DNA from: Brienomyrus brachyistius
Taxonomy: Eukaryota; Chordata; Actinopteri; Osteoglossiformes; Mormyridae
Assembly (NCBI RefSeq): GCF_023856365.1
Contig: NC_064555.1
Span: forward strand, 11,993,754 to 12,057,753
Length of the DNA: 64,000 nucleotides
Reading direction: 5' to 3'
In this document: piece after piece, positions 33,235-47,022 of the stretch
Layout of the letters: each line of letters starts with the position of its first letter
Position numbering within the stretch: position 1 is the first letter of the stretch
Position numbers and translations under genes: made by a program
The notes under the pieces: generated by a model
Databases searched by the model: none
What the model was told of the DNA's origin: nothing
Seen by the model: only the letters and a program-made list of their open reading frames with translations

Positions 33235-33306
33235 TGCCGTGACCCGGATTCGAACCGGGGTTGCTGCGGCCACAACGCAGAGTACTGACCACTATACGAT
33301 CACGGC
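33235..33306 (-). tRNA. tRNA-His (GTG), unit 28, majority sequence
   Basis: Identical over 72 nt. Confidence 0.94.
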
Positions 33307-34213
33307 CGCTTTGCTGAGCCATAGGCCAGGCGCTATATCACAAGGACGCCTTTACTCCCCGTCCTTATTAAAATATCACCACAGACAAGTACAGAATTCA
33401 ATTTCTTCCCCTAATGGAAATATGGCTCTTAGTGATCACTGGTTAAAATAATGATAGATCATTGCGATTTTACACAGTCACCGCCCATGGAACCTTGCTG
33501 AGGACAATTCATATGTGGTGACCATTATATCAAATGAAAATGCACTGGCAAAAGACTTTTTTTCAATATGCTACATTTCACATATACGAAGCTTGCACTC
33601 ATTTCATCAGATATGCTTTGTTCGTTAGACTCGTCTTTTTTCAGTTGATATCGGTCGCTTTCTGAAATGTAAAAATACACGTACTGGACGACAGTTCCAA
33701 AACGAATTTGCAACTGGCACATCGCGGATCCGGCTTCGCAAAGCTTAACCAAGTACATTCTAAACGGCGCGATAATTAGGAAAATCAAAGCGAGAGAGGA
33801 TCATCCGAACAGAAATCAATGCATTCTTTCAATTTGCCATTGTGCAATAATGAGTTACACTGTGACCAATTGCTCTTTCAAATTTTGGCATATTTCCACC
33901 AATCGCCGCAAATTCCGTTGTTATGATGTATTCACTAGTAAAACGCAGTTTTCCTTTCCTCTTATAATTTACACCTGTTCAACTATAGTGATGGAAACGA
34001 GAACTTCGGGACATGCCCTAGTTAATACGTCATCTTTGCTTCTAATTTCGAACGTATTGAGATTCTACCCGTCAAAAGTCGAACATCAGTGTAACCACTG
34101 ACAATGAAGATGAGAAAGCGGAGACTGCTGAAAGGTAGAGGGTGCGTATTCAGAAAATTACGCGGTCACTTGGAAGTGAACGCTTAGAAACCAACGAGAG
34201 TGGGCCATACACC

Positions 34214-34285
34214 TGCCGTGACCCGGATTCGAACCGGGGTTGCTGCAGCCACAACGCAGAGTACTGACCACTATACGATCACGGC
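34214..34285 (-). tRNA. tRNA-His (GTG), unit 29, C39 to T
   Basis: Same G31-T39 wobble allele and linked flank change as unit 26. Confidence 0.88.
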
Positions 34286-35192
34286 CGCTTTGCTGAGCCG
34301 TAGGCCAGGCGCTATACCACAAGGACGCATTTCCTCCCTGTCCTTATTAAAATATCACCACCGACAAGTACAGTATTCAATATCTTCCCCTAATGGAAAT
34401 ATGGCTCTTAGTGATCACTGGTTAAAATAATGATAGATCATTGCGATTTTACACAGTCACCGCCCATGGAATCTCGCAGAGGACAATTCATATGTGGTGT
34501 CCATTATATCAAATGAAAATTCACTGGCAAAAGACTTTTTTTCAATATGCTACATTTCACATATACGAAGCTTGCACTCATTTCATCAGATATGCTTTGT
34601 TCGTTAGACTCGTCTTTTGTCAGTTGATATCGGTCGCTTTCTGAAATGTAAAAATACACGTACTGGACGACAGTTCCAAAACGAATTTGCAACTGGCACA
34701 TCGCGGATCCGGCTTCGCAAAGCTTAACCAAGTACATTCTAAACGGCGCGATAATTAGGAAAAACAAAGCGAGAGAGGATCATCCGAACAGAAATCAATG
34801 CATTCTTTCAATTTGCCATTGCGCAATAATGAGTTACACTGTGACCAATTGCGCTTTCAAATTTTGGCATATTTCCACCAATCGCCGCAAATTCCGTTGT
34901 TATGATGTATTCACTAGTAAAACGCAGTTTTCCTTTCCTCTTATAATTTACGCCTGTTCAACTATAGTGACGGAAACGAAAACTTCGGGACATGCCCTAG
35001 TTAATGCGTCATCTTTGCTTCTAATTCCGAACGTATTGAGATTCTACCCGTCAAAAGTCGAACATCAGTATAACCACTGACAATGAAGATGAGAAAGCGG
35101 AGACTGCTGAAAGGTAGAGGGTGCGTATTCAGAAAATTACGCAGTCACTTGGAAGTGAACGCTTAGAAACCAACGAGAGTGGGCCATACACC

Positions 35193-35264
35193 TGCCGTGA
35201 CCCAGATTCGAACCGGGGTTGCTGCGGCCACAACGCAGAGTACTGACTAATCTACGATCACGGC
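35193..35264 (-). pseudogene. tRNA-His-like copy, unit 30, D-arm destroyed
   Basis: Same broken D-arm allele as unit 27, carried by the duplicated three-unit block. Confidence 0.75.
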
Positions 35265-36173
35265 CGCTTTGCTGAGCCATAGGCCAGGCGATATACCACA
35301 AGGACGCCTTTCCACCCCGTCCTTATTAAAATATCACCACAGACAAGTACAGAATTCAATTTCTTCCCCTAATGGAAATATGGCTCTTAGTGATCACTGG
35401 TTAAAATAATGATAGATCATTGCGATTTTACACAGTCACCGCCCATGGAACCTTGCTGAGGACAATTCATATGTGGTGACCATTATATCAAATGAAAATG
35501 CACTGGCAACAGACTTTTTTTTCAATATGCTAGATTTCATATACACAAAGTTTGCACTCATTTCATCAGATATGCTTTGTTCGTTAGAATCGTCTTTTTT
35601 TCAGTTGATATTGGTCCCTTTCTGAAATGTAAAAATACACGTACTGGACGACAGTTCCAAAACGAATTTGCAACTGGCACATCGCGGATCCGGCTTCGCA
35701 AAGCTTAACCAAGCACATTCTACACGGCGCGATAATTAGGAAAAACAAAGCGAGAGAGGATCATCCGAACAGAAATCAATGCATTCTTTCAATTTGCCAT
35801 TGTGCAATAATGAGTTACACTGTGACCAATTGCTCTTTCAAATTTTGGCATATTTCCACCAATCGCCGCAAATTCCGTTGTTATGATGTATTCACTAGTA
35901 AAACGCAGTTTTCCTTTCCTCTTATAATTTACACCTGTTCAACTATAGTGATGAAAATGAGCACTTCGGGACTTGCCCTAGTTAATGCGTCTTGATTGCT
36001 TCTAATTTCGAACGTATTGAGATTCTACCCGTCAAAAGTCGAACATCAGTATAACCACTGACAATGAAGATGAGAAAGCGGAGACTGCTGAAAGGTAGAG
36101 GGTGCGTATTCAGAAAATTACGCGGTCACTTGGAAGTGAACGCTTAGAAACCAACGAGAGTGGGCCATACACC

Positions 36174-36245
36174 TGCCGTGACCCGGATTCGAACCGGGGT
36201 TGCTGCGGCCACAACGCAGAGTACTGACCACTATACGATCACGGC
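36174..36245 (-). tRNA. tRNA-His (GTG), unit 31, majority sequence
   Basis: Identical over 72 nt. Confidence 0.94.
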
Positions 36246-37152
36246 CGCTTTGCTGAGCCATAGGCCAGGCGCTATATCACAAGGACGCCTTTACTCCCCG
36301 TCCTTATTAAAATATCACCACAGACAAGTACAGAATTCAATTTCTTCCCCTAATGGAAATATGGCTCTTAGTGATCACTGGTTAAAATAATGATAGATCA
36401 TTGCGATTTTACACAGTCACCGCCCATGGAACCTTGCTGAGGACAATTCATATGTGGTGACCATTATATCAAATGAAAATGCACTGGCAAAAGACTTTTT
36501 TTCAATATGCTACATTTCACATATACGAAGCTTGCACTCATTTCATCAGATATGCTTTGTTCGTTAGACTCGTCTTTTTTCAGTTGATATCGGTCGCTTT
36601 CTGAAATGTAAAAATACACGTACTGGACGACAGTTCCAAAACGAATTTGCAACTGGCACATCGCGGATCCGGCTTCGCAAAGCTTAACCAAGTACATTCT
36701 AAACGGCGCGATAATTAGGAAAATCAAAGCGAGAGAGGATCATCCGAACAGAAATCAATGCATTCTTTCAATTTGACATTGTGCAATAATGAGTTACACT
36801 GTGACCAATTGCTCTTTCAAATTTTGGCATATTTCCACCAATCGCCGCAAATTCCGTTGTTATGATGTATTCACTAGTAAAACGCAGTTTTCCTTTCCTC
36901 TTATAATTTACACCTGTTCAACTATAGTGATGAAAATGAGCACTTCGGGACTTGCCCTAGTTAATGCGTCTTGATTGCTTCTAATTTCGAACGTATTGAG
37001 ATTCTACCCGTCAAAAGTCGAACATCAGTATAACCACTGACAATGAAGATGAGAAAGCGGAGACTGCTGAAAGGTAGAGGGTGCGTATTCAGAAAATTAC
37101 GCGGTCACTTGGAAGTGAACGCTTAGAAACCAACGAGAGTGGGCCATACACC

Positions 37153-37224
37153 TGCCGTGACCCGGATTCGAACCGGGGTTGCTGCGGCCACAACGCAGAG
37201 TACTGACCACTATACGATCACGGC
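37153..37224 (-). tRNA. tRNA-His (GTG), unit 32, majority sequence
   Basis: Identical over 72 nt. Confidence 0.94.
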
Positions 37225-38131
37225 CGCTTTGCTGAGCCATAGGCCAGGCGCTATATCACAAGGACGCCTTTACTCCCCGTCCTTATTAAAATATCACCAC
37301 AGACAAGTACAGAATTCAATTTCTTCCCCTAATGGAAATATGGCTCTTAGTGATCACTGGTTAAAATAATGATAGATCATTGCGATTTTACACAGTCACC
37401 GCCCATGGAACCTTGCTGAGGACAATTCATATGTGGTGATAATTATATCAAATGAAAATGCACTGGCAAAAGACTTTTTTTCAATATGCTACATTTCACA
37501 TATACGAAGCTTGCACTCATTTCATCAGATATGCTTTGTTCGTTAGACTCGTCTTTTTTCAGTTGATATCGGTCGCTTTCTGAAATGTAAAAATACACGT
37601 ACTGGACGACAGTTCCAAAACGAATTTGCAACTGGCACATCGCGGATCCGGCTTCGCAAAGCTTAACCAAGTACATTCTAAACGGCGCGATAATTAGGAA
37701 AATCAAAGCGAGAGAGGATCATCCGAACAGAAATCAATGCATTCTTTCAATTTGCCATTGTGCAATAATGAGTTACACTGTGACCAATTGCTCTTTCAAA
37801 TTTTGGCATATTTCCACCAATCGCCGCAAATTCCGTTGTTATGATGTATTCACTAGTAAAACGCAGTTTTCCTTTCCTCTTATAATTTACACCTGTTCAA
37901 CTATAGTGATGGAAACGAGAACTTCGGGACATGCCCTAGTTAATACGTCATCTTTGCTTCTAATTTCGAACGTATTGAGATTCTACCCGTCAAAAGTCGA
38001 ACATCAGTGTAACCACTGACAATGAAGATGAGAAAGCGGAGACTGCTGAAAGGTAGAGGGTGCGTATTCAGAAAATTACGCAGTCACTTGGAAGTGAACG
38101 CTTAGAAACCAACGAGAGTGGGCCATACACC

Positions 38132-38203
38132 TGCCGTGACCCAGATTCGAACCGGGGTTGCTGCGGCCACAACGCAGAGTACTGACTAATCTACGATCAC
38201 GGC
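38132..38203 (-). pseudogene. tRNA-His-like copy, unit 33, D-arm destroyed
   Basis: Same broken D-arm and TCT B-box end as units 27 and 30, but set in a left half-unit of a different subtype. Confidence 0.75.
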
Positions 38204-39112
38204 CGCTTTGCTGAGCCATAGGCCAGGCGATATACCACAAGGACGCCTTTCCACCCCGTCCTTATTAAAATATCACCACAGACAAGTACAGAATTCAATT
38301 TCTTCCCCTAATGGAAATATGGCTCTTAGTGATCACTGGTTAAAATAATGATAGATCATTGCGATTTTACACAGTCACCGCCCATGGAACCTTGCTGAGG
38401 ACAATTCATATGTGGTGACCATTATATCAAATGAAAATGCACTGGCAACAGACTTTTTTTTCAATATGCTAGATTTCATATACACAAAGTTTGCACTCAT
38501 TTCATCAGATATGCTTTGTTCGTTAGAATCGTCTTTTTTTCAGTTGATATTGGTCCCTTTCTGAAATGTAAAAATACACGTACTGGACGACAGTTCCAAA
38601 ACGAATTTGCAACTGGCACATCGCGGATCCGGCTTCGCAAAGCTTAACCAAGCACATTCTAAACGGCGCGATAATTAGGAAAAACAAAGCGAGAGAGGAT
38701 CATCCGAACAGAAATCAATGCATTCTTTCAATTTGCCATTGTGCAATAATGAGTTACACTGTGACCAATTGCTCTTTCAAATTTTGGCATATTTCCACCA
38801 ATCGCCGCAAATTCCGTTGTTATGATGTATTCACTAGTAAAACGCAGTTTTCCTTTCCTCTTATAATTTACACCTGTTCAACTATAGTGATGAAAATGAG
38901 CACTTCGGGACTTGCCCTAGTTAATGCGTCTTGATTGCTTCTAATTTCGAACGTATTGAGATTCTACCCGTCAAAAGTCGAACATCAGTATAACCACTGA
39001 CAATGAAGATGAGAAAGCGGAGACTGCTGAAAGGTAGAGGGTGCGTATTCAGAAAATTACGCGGTCACTTGGAAGTGAACGCTTAGAAACCAACAAGAGT
39101 GGGCCATACACC

Positions 39113-39184
39113 TGCCGTGACCCAGATTCGAACCGGGGTTGCTGCGGCCACAACGCAGAGTACTGACCACTATACGATAACGGC
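39113..39184 (-). tRNA. tRNA-His (GTG), unit 34, acceptor mismatch
   Basis: G6 to T breaks an acceptor pair (GCCGTTA/TCACGGC), and the B box ends TCT. Doubtful function. Confidence 0.7.
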
Positions 39185-40091
39185 CGCTTTGCTGAGCCAT
39201 AGGCCAGGCGATATACCACAAGGACGCCTTTCCACCCCGTCCTTATTAAAATATCACCACAGACAAGTACAGAATTCAATTTCTTCCCCTAATGGAAATA
39301 TGGCTCTTAGTGATCACTGGTTAAAATAATGATAGATCATTGCGATTTTACACAGTCACCGCCCATGGAACCTTGCTGAGGACAATTCATATGTGGTGAC
39401 CATTATATCAAATGAAAATGCACTGGCAAAAGACTTTTTTTCAATATGCTACATTTCACATATACGAAGCTTGCACTCATTTCATCAGATATGCTTTGTT
39501 CGTTAGACTCGTCTTTTTTCAGTTGATATCGGTCGCTTTCTGAAATGTAAAAATACACGTACTGGACGACAGTTCCAAAACGAATTTGCAACTGGCACAT
39601 CGCGGATCCGGCTTCGCAAAGCTTAACCAAGTACATTCTAAACGGCGCGATAATTAGGAAAAACAAAGCGAGAGAGGATCATCCGAACAGAAATCAATGC
39701 ATTCTTTCAATTTGCCATTGCGCAATAATGAGTTACACTGTGACCAATTGCGCTTTCAAATTTTGGCATATTTCCACCAATCGCCGCAAATTCCGTTGTT
39801 ATGATGTATTCACTAGTAAAACGCAGTTTTCCTTATCTCTTATAATTTACACCTGTTCAACTATAGTGATGGAAACGAGGACTTCGGGACATGCCCTAGT
39901 TAATGCGTCATCTTTGCTTCTAATTCCGAACGTATTGAGATTCTACCCGTCAAAAGTCGAACATCAGTATAACCACTGACAATGAAGATGAGAAAGCGGA
40001 GACTGCTGAAAGGTAGAGGGTGCGTATTCAGAAAATTACGCAGTCACTTGGAAGTGAACGCTTAGAAACCAACGAGAGTGGGCCATACACC

Positions 40092-40163
40092 TGCCGTGAC
40101 CCAGATTCGAACCGGGGTTGCTGCGGCCACAACGCAGAGTACTGACCACTATACGATCACGGC
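40092..40163 (-). tRNA. tRNA-His (GTG), unit 35, C62 to T
   Basis: Single change C62 to T, a G52-T62 wobble in the T-stem and a change in the last B-box bases (TCT). Probably transcribed, perhaps less well. Confidence 0.85.
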
Positions 40164-41072
40164 CGCTTTGCTGAGCCATAGGCCAGGCGATATACCACAA
40201 GGACGCCTTTCCACCCCGTCCTTATTAAAATATCACCACAGACAAGTACAGATTTCAATTTCTTCCCCTAATGGAAATATGGCTCTTAGTGATCACTGGT
40301 TAAAATAATGATAGATCATTGCGATTTTACACAGTCACCGCCCATGGAACCTTGCTGAGGACAATTCATATGTGGTGACCATTATATCAAATGAAAATGC
40401 ACTGGCAACAGACTTTTTTTTCAATATGCTAGATTTCATATACACAAAGTTTGCACTCATTTCATCAGATATGCTTTGTTCGTTAGAATCGTCTTTTTTT
40501 CAGTTGATATTGGTCCCTTTCTGAAATGTAAAAATACACGTACTGGACGACAGTTCCAAAACGAATTTGCAACTGGCACATCGCGGATCCGGCTTCGCAA
40601 AGCTTAACCAAGCACATTCTAAACGGCGCGATAATTAGGAAAAACAAAGCGAGAGAGGATCATCCGAACAGAAATCAATGCATTCTTTCAATTTGCCATT
40701 GTGCAATAATGAGTTACACTGTGACCAATTGCTCTTTCAAATTTTGGTATATTTCCACCAATCGCCGCAAATTCCGTCGTTATGATGTATTCACTAGTAA
40801 AACGCAGTTTTCCTTTCCTCTTATAATTTACACCTGTTCAACTATAGTGATGAAAATGAGCACTTCGGGACTTGCCCTAGTTAATGCGTCTTGATTGCTT
40901 CTAATTTCGAACGTATTGAGATTCTACCCGTCAAAAGTCGAACATCAGTATAACCACTGACAATGAAGATGAGAAAGCGGAGACTGCTGAAAGGTAGAGG
41001 GTGCGTATTCAGAAAATTACGCGGTCACTTGGAAGTGAACGCTTAGAAACCAACGAGAGTGGGCCATACACC

Positions 41073-41144
41073 TGCCGTGACCCGGATTCGAACCGGGGTT
41101 GCTGCGGCCACAACGCAGAGTACTGACCACTATACGATCACGGC
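41073..41144 (-). tRNA. tRNA-His (GTG), unit 36, majority sequence
   Basis: Identical over 72 nt. Confidence 0.94.
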
Positions 41145-42051
41145 CGCTTTGCTGAGCCATAGACCAGGCGCTATATCACAAGGACGCCTTTACTCCCCGT
41201 CCTTATTAAAATATCACCACAGACAAGTACAGAATTCAATTTCTTCCCCTAATGGAAATATGGCTCTTAGTGATCACTGGTTAAAATAATGATAGATCAT
41301 TGCGATTTTACACAGTCACCGCCCATGGAACCTTGCTGAGGACAATTCATATGTGGTGACCATTAAATCACATGAAAATGCACTGGCAAAAGACTTTTTT
41401 TCAATATGCTACATTTCACATATACGAAGCTTGCACTCATTTCATCAGATATGCTTTGTTCGTTAGACTCGTCTTTTTTCAGTTGATATCGGTCGCTTTC
41501 TGAAATGTAAAAATACACGTACTGGACGACAGTTCCAAAACGAATTTGCAACTGGCACATCGCGGATCCGGCTTCGCAAAGCTTAACCAAGTACATTCTA
41601 AACGGCGCGATAATTAGGAAAATCAAAGCGAGAGAGGATCATCCGAACAGAAATCAATGCATTCTTTCAATTTGCCATTGTGCAATAATGAGTTACACTG
41701 TGACCAATTGCTCTTTCAAATTTTGGCATATTTCCACCAATCGCCGCAAATTCCGTTGTTATGATGTATTCACTAGTAAAACGCAGTTTTCCTTTCCTCT
41801 TATAATTTACACCTGTTCAACTATAGTGATGAAAATGAGCACTTCGGGACTTGCCCTAGTTAATGCGTCTTGATTGCTTCTAATTTCGAACGTATTGAGA
41901 TTCTACCCGTCAAAAGTCGAACATCAGTATAACCACTGACAATGAAGATGAGAAAGCGGAGACTGCTGAAAGGTAGAGGGTGCGTATTCAGAAAATTACG
42001 CGGTCACTTGGAAGTGAACGCTTAGAAACCAACGAGAGTGGGCCATACACC

Positions 42052-42123
42052 TGCCGTGACCCGGATTCGAACCGGGGTTGCTGCGGCCACAACGCAGAGT
42101 ACTGACCACTATACGATCACGGC
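42052..42123 (-). tRNA. tRNA-His (GTG), unit 37, majority sequence
   Basis: Identical over 72 nt. Confidence 0.94.
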
Positions 42124-43030
42124 CGCTTTGCTGAGCCATAGGCCAGGCGCTATATCACAAGGACGCCTTTACTCCCCGTCCTTATTAAAATATCACCACA
42201 GACAAGTACAGAATTCAATTTCTTCCCCTAATGGAAATATGGCTCTTAGTGATCACTGGTTAAAATAATGATAGATCATTGCGATTTTACACAGTCACCG
42301 CCCATGGAACCTTGCTGAGGACAATTCATATGTGGTGACCATTATATCAAATGAAAATGCACTGGCAAAAGACTTTTTTTCAATATGCTACATTTCACAT
42401 ATACGAAGCTTGCACTCATTTCATCAGATATGCTTTGTTCGTTAGACTCGTCTTTTTTCAGTTGATATCGGTCGCTTTCTGAAATGTAAAAATACACGTA
42501 CTGGACGACAGTTCCAAAACGAATTTGCAACTGGCACATCGCGGATCCGGCTTCGCAAAGCTTAACCAAGTACATTCTAAACGGCGCGATAATTAGGAAA
42601 ATCAAAGCGAGAGAGGATCATCCGAACAGAAATCAATGCATTCTTTCAATTTGCCATTGTGCAATAATGAGTTACACTGTGACCAATTGCTCTTTCAAAT
42701 TTTGGCATATTTCCACCAATCGCCGCAAATTCCGTTGTTATGATGTATTCACTAGTAAAACGCAGTTTTCCTTTCCTCTTATAATTTACACCTGTTCAAC
42801 TATAGTGATGGAAACGAGAACTTCGGGACATGCCCTAGTTAATACGTCATCTTTGCTTCTAATTTCGAACGTATTGAGATTCTACCCGTCAAAAGTCGAA
42901 CATCAGTGTAACCACTGACAAAGAAGATTAGAAAGCGGAGACTGCTGAAAGGTAGAGGGTGTGTATTCAGAAAATTACGCAGTCACTTGGAAGTGAACGC
43001 TTAGAAACCAACGAGAGTGGGCCATACACC

Positions 43031-43102
43031 TGCCGTGACCCGGATTCGAACCGATGTTGCTGCGGCCACAACGCAGAGTACTGACCACTATACGATCGCG
43101 GC
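43031..43102 (-). tRNA. tRNA-His (GTG), unit 38, T-stem and acceptor changes
   Basis: ATCGG T-stem allele plus T5 to C, which gives a C-A mismatch in the acceptor stem. Doubtful function. Confidence 0.7.
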
Positions 43103-44011
43103 CGCTTTGCTGAGCCATAGGCCAGGCGCTATATCACAAGGACGCCTTTACTCCCCGTCCTTATTAAAATATCACCACAGACAAGTACAGAATTCAATTT
43201 CTTCCCCTAATGGAAATATGGCTCTTAGTGATCACTGGTTAAAATAATGATAGATCATTGCGATTTTACACAGTCACCGCCCATGGAACCTTGCTGAGGA
43301 CAATTCATATGTGGTGACCATTATATCAAATGAAAATGCACTGGCAACAGACTTTTTTTTCAATATGCTAGATTTCATATACACAAAGTTTGCACTCATT
43401 TCATCAGATATGCTTTGTTCGTTAGAATCGTCTTTTTTTCAGTTGATATTGGTCCCTTTCTGAAATGTAAAAATACACGTACTGGACGACAGTTCCAAAA
43501 CGAATTTGCAACTGGCACATCGCGGATCCGGCTTCGCAAAGCTTAACCAAGTACATTCTAAACGGCGCGATAATTAGGAAAAACAAAGCGAGAGAGGATC
43601 ATCCGAACAGAAATCAATGCATTCTTTCAATTTGCCATTGTGCAACAATGAGTTACACTGTGACCAATTGCTCTTTCAAATTTTGGCATATTTCCACCAA
43701 TCGCCGCAAATTCCGTTGTTATGATGTATTCACTAGTAAAACGCAGTTTTCCTTTCCTCTTATAATTTACACCTGTTCAACTATAGTGATGAAAATGAGC
43801 ACTTCGGGACTTGCCCTAGTTAATGCGTCTTGATTGCTTCTAATTTCGAACGTATTGAGATTCTACCCGTCAAAAGTCGAACATCAGTATAACCACTGAC
43901 AATGAAGATGAGAAAGCGGAGACTGCTGAAAGGTAGAGGGTGCGTATTCAGAAAATTACGCGGTCACTTGGAAGTGAACGCTTAGAAACCAACGAGAGTG
44001 GGCCATACACC

Positions 44012-44083
44012 TGCCGTGACCCGGATTCGAACCGGGGTTGCTGCGGCCACAACGCAGAGTACTGACCACTATACGATCACGGC
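44012..44083 (-). tRNA. tRNA-His (GTG), unit 39, majority sequence
   Basis: Identical over 72 nt. Confidence 0.94.
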
Positions 44084-44990
44084 CGCTTTGCTGAGCCATA
44101 GGCCAGGCGCTATATCACAAGGACGCCTTTACTCCCCGTCCTTATTAAAATATCACCACAGACAAGTACAGAATTCAATTTCTTCCCCTAATGGAAATAT
44201 GGCTCTTAGTGATCACTGGTTAAAATAATGATAGATCATTGCGATTTTACACAGTCACCGCCCATGGAACCTTGCTGAGGACAATTCATATGTGGTGACC
44301 ATTAAATCACATGAAAATGCACTGGCAAAAGACTTTTTTTCAATATGCTACATTTCACATATACGAAGCTTGCACTCATTTCATCAGATATGCTTTGTTC
44401 GTTAGACTCGTCTTTTTTCAGTTGATATCGGTCGCTTTCTGAAATGTAAAAATACACGTACTGGACGACAGTTCCAAAACGAATTTGCAACTGGCACATC
44501 GCGGATCCGGCTTCGCAAAGCTTAACCAAGTACATTCTAAACGGCGCGATAATTAGGAAAATCAAAGCGAGAGAGGATCATCCGAACAGAAATCAATGCA
44601 TTCTTTCAATTTGCCATTGTGCAATAATGAGTTACACTGTGACCAATTGCTCTTTCAAATTTTGGCATATTTCCACCAATCGCCGCAAATTCCGTTGTTA
44701 TGATGTATTCACTAGTAAAACGCAGTTTTCCTTTCCTCTTATAATTTACACCTGTTCAACTATAGTGATGAAAATGAGCACTTCGGGACTTGCCCTAGTT
44801 AATGCGTCTTGATTGCTTCTAATTTCGAACGTATTGAGATTCTACCCGTCAAAAGTCGAACATCAGTATAACCACTGACAATGAAGATGAGAAAGCGGAG
44901 ACTGCTGAAAGGTAGAGGGTGCGTATTCAGAAAATTACGCGGTCACTTGGAAGTGAACGCTTAGAAACCAACGAGAGTGGGCCATACACC

Positions 44991-45062
44991 TGTCGTGACC
45001 CGGATTCGAACCGGGGTTGCTGCGGCCACAACGCAGAGTACTGACCACTATACGATCACGGC
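44991..45062 (-). tRNA. tRNA-His (GTG), unit 40, acceptor change
   Basis: G71 to A opposes C2, a mismatch in the second acceptor pair; otherwise majority sequence. Confidence 0.8.
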
Positions 45063-45969
45063 CGCTTTGCTGAGCCATAGGCCAGGCGCTATATCACAAG
45101 GACGCCTTTACTCCCCGTCCTTATTAAAATATCACCACAGACAAGTACAGAATTCAATTTCTTCCCCTAATGGAAATATGGCTCTTAGTGATCACTGGTT
45201 AAAATAATGATAGATCATTGCGATTTTACACAGTCACCGCCCATGGAACCTTGCTGAGGACAATTCATATGTGGTGACCATTATATCAAATGAAAATGCA
45301 CTGGCAAAAGACTTTTTTTCAATATGCTACATTTCACATATACGAAGCTTGCACTCATTTCATCAGATATGCTTTGTTCGTTAGACTCGTCTTTTTTCAG
45401 TTGATATCGGTCGCTTTCTGAAATGTAAAAATACACGTACTGGACGACAGTTCCAAAACGAATTTGCAACTGGCACATCGCGGATCCGGCTTCGCAAAGC
45501 TTAACCAAGTACATTCTAAACGGCGCGATAATTAGGAAAATCAAAGCGAGAGAGGATCATCCGAACAGAAATCAATGCATTCTTTCAATTTGCCATTGTG
45601 CAATAATGAGTTACACTGTGACCAATTGCTCTTTCAAATTTTGGCATATTTCCACCAATCGCCGCAAATTCCGTTGTTATGATGTATTCACTAGTAAAAC
45701 GCAGTTTTCCTTTCCTCTTATAATTTACACCTGTTCAACTATAGTGATGGAAACGAGAACTTCGGGACATGCCCTAGTTAATACGTCATCTTTGCTTCTA
45801 ATTTCGAACGTATTGAGATTCTACCCGTCAAAAGTCGAACATCAGTGTAACCACTGACAAAGAAGATTAGAAAGCGGAGACTGCTGAAAGGTAGAGGGTG
45901 CGTATTCAGAAAATTACGCAGTCACTTGGAAGTGAACGCTTAGAAACCAACGAGAGTGGGCCATACACC

Positions 45970-46041
45970 TGCCGTGACCCGGATTCGAACCGATGTTGCT
46001 GCGGCCACAACGCAGAGTACTGACCACTATACCATCGCGGC
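45970..46041 (-). pseudogene. tRNA-His-like copy, unit 41, several defects
   Basis: ATCGG T-stem allele, T5 to C in the acceptor stem (both shared with unit 38), and C9 to G at the acceptor/D-arm junction. Probably non-functional. Confidence 0.65.
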
Positions 46042-46950
46042 CGCTTTGCTGAGCCATAGGCCAGGCGCTATATCACAAGGACGCCTTTACTCCCCGTCCT
46101 TATTAAAATATCACCACAGACAAGTACAGAATTCAATTTCTTCCCCTAATGGAAATATGGCTCTTAGTGATCACTGGTTAAAATAATGATAGATCATTGC
46201 GATTTTACACAGTCACCGCCCATGGAACCTTGCTGAGGACAATTCATATGTGGTGACCATTATATCAAATGAAAATGCACTGGCAACAGACTTTTTTTTC
46301 AATATGCTAGATTTCATATACACAAAGTTTGCACTCATTTCATCAGATATGCTTTGTTCGTTAGAATCGTCTTTTTTTCAGTTGATATTGGTCCCTTTCT
46401 GAAATGTAAAAATACACGTACTGGACGACAGTTCCAAAACGAATTTGCAACTGGCACATCGCGGATCCGGCTTCGCAAAGCTTAACCAAGTACATTCTAA
46501 ACGGCGCGATAATTAGGAAAAACAAAGCGAGAGAGGATCATCCGAACAGAAATCAATGCATTCTTTCAATTTGCCATTGTGCAACAATGAGTTACACTGT
46601 GACCAATTGCTCTTTCAAATTTTGGCATATTTCCACCAATCGCCGCAAATTCCGTTGTTATGATGTATTCACTAGTAAAACGCAGTTTTCCTTTCCTCTT
46701 ATAATTTACACCTGTTCAACTATAGTGATGAAAATGAGCACTTCGGGACTTGCCCTAGTTAATGCGTCTTGATTGCTTCTAATTTCGAACGTATTGAGAT
46801 TCTACCCGTCAAAAGTCGAACATCAGTATAACCACTGACAATGAAGATGAGAAAGCGGAGACTGCTGAAAGGTAGAGGGTGCGTATTCAGAAAATTACGC
46901 GGTCACTTGGAAGTGAACGCTTAGAAACCAACGAGAGTGGGCCATACACC

Positions 46951-47022
46951 TGCCGTGACCCGGATTCGAACCGGGGTTGCTGCAGCCACAACGCAGAGTA
47001 CTGACCACTATACGATCACGGC
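46951..47022 (-). tRNA. tRNA-His (GTG), unit 42, C39 to T
   Basis: G31-T39 wobble allele with the linked GCCGTAGGCC flank. Confidence 0.88.

Larger units (their letters stand above)
30911..36788. repeat. Duplicated three-unit block (units 26-28 and 29-31, period 2939 bp)
   Basis: 30911-33849 and 33850-36788 look almost identical. Shared private marks are CAATATCTTCCCC, AAATTCACTGGC, the GACTAATCTACG broken D-arm, and AAGCACATTCTACACGG, all at 2939-bp spacing. Confidence 0.9.
40930..46586. repeat. Duplicated three-unit block (units 36-38 and 39-41, period 2939 bp)
   Basis: Shared private marks at 2939-bp spacing: ACCATTAAATCACATG (41363 and 44302 regions) and the ATCGCGGCCGC acceptor change (units 38 and 41). 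The start of unit 36 differs from unit 39, so the duplication limit lies inside unit 36. Confidence 0.8.
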
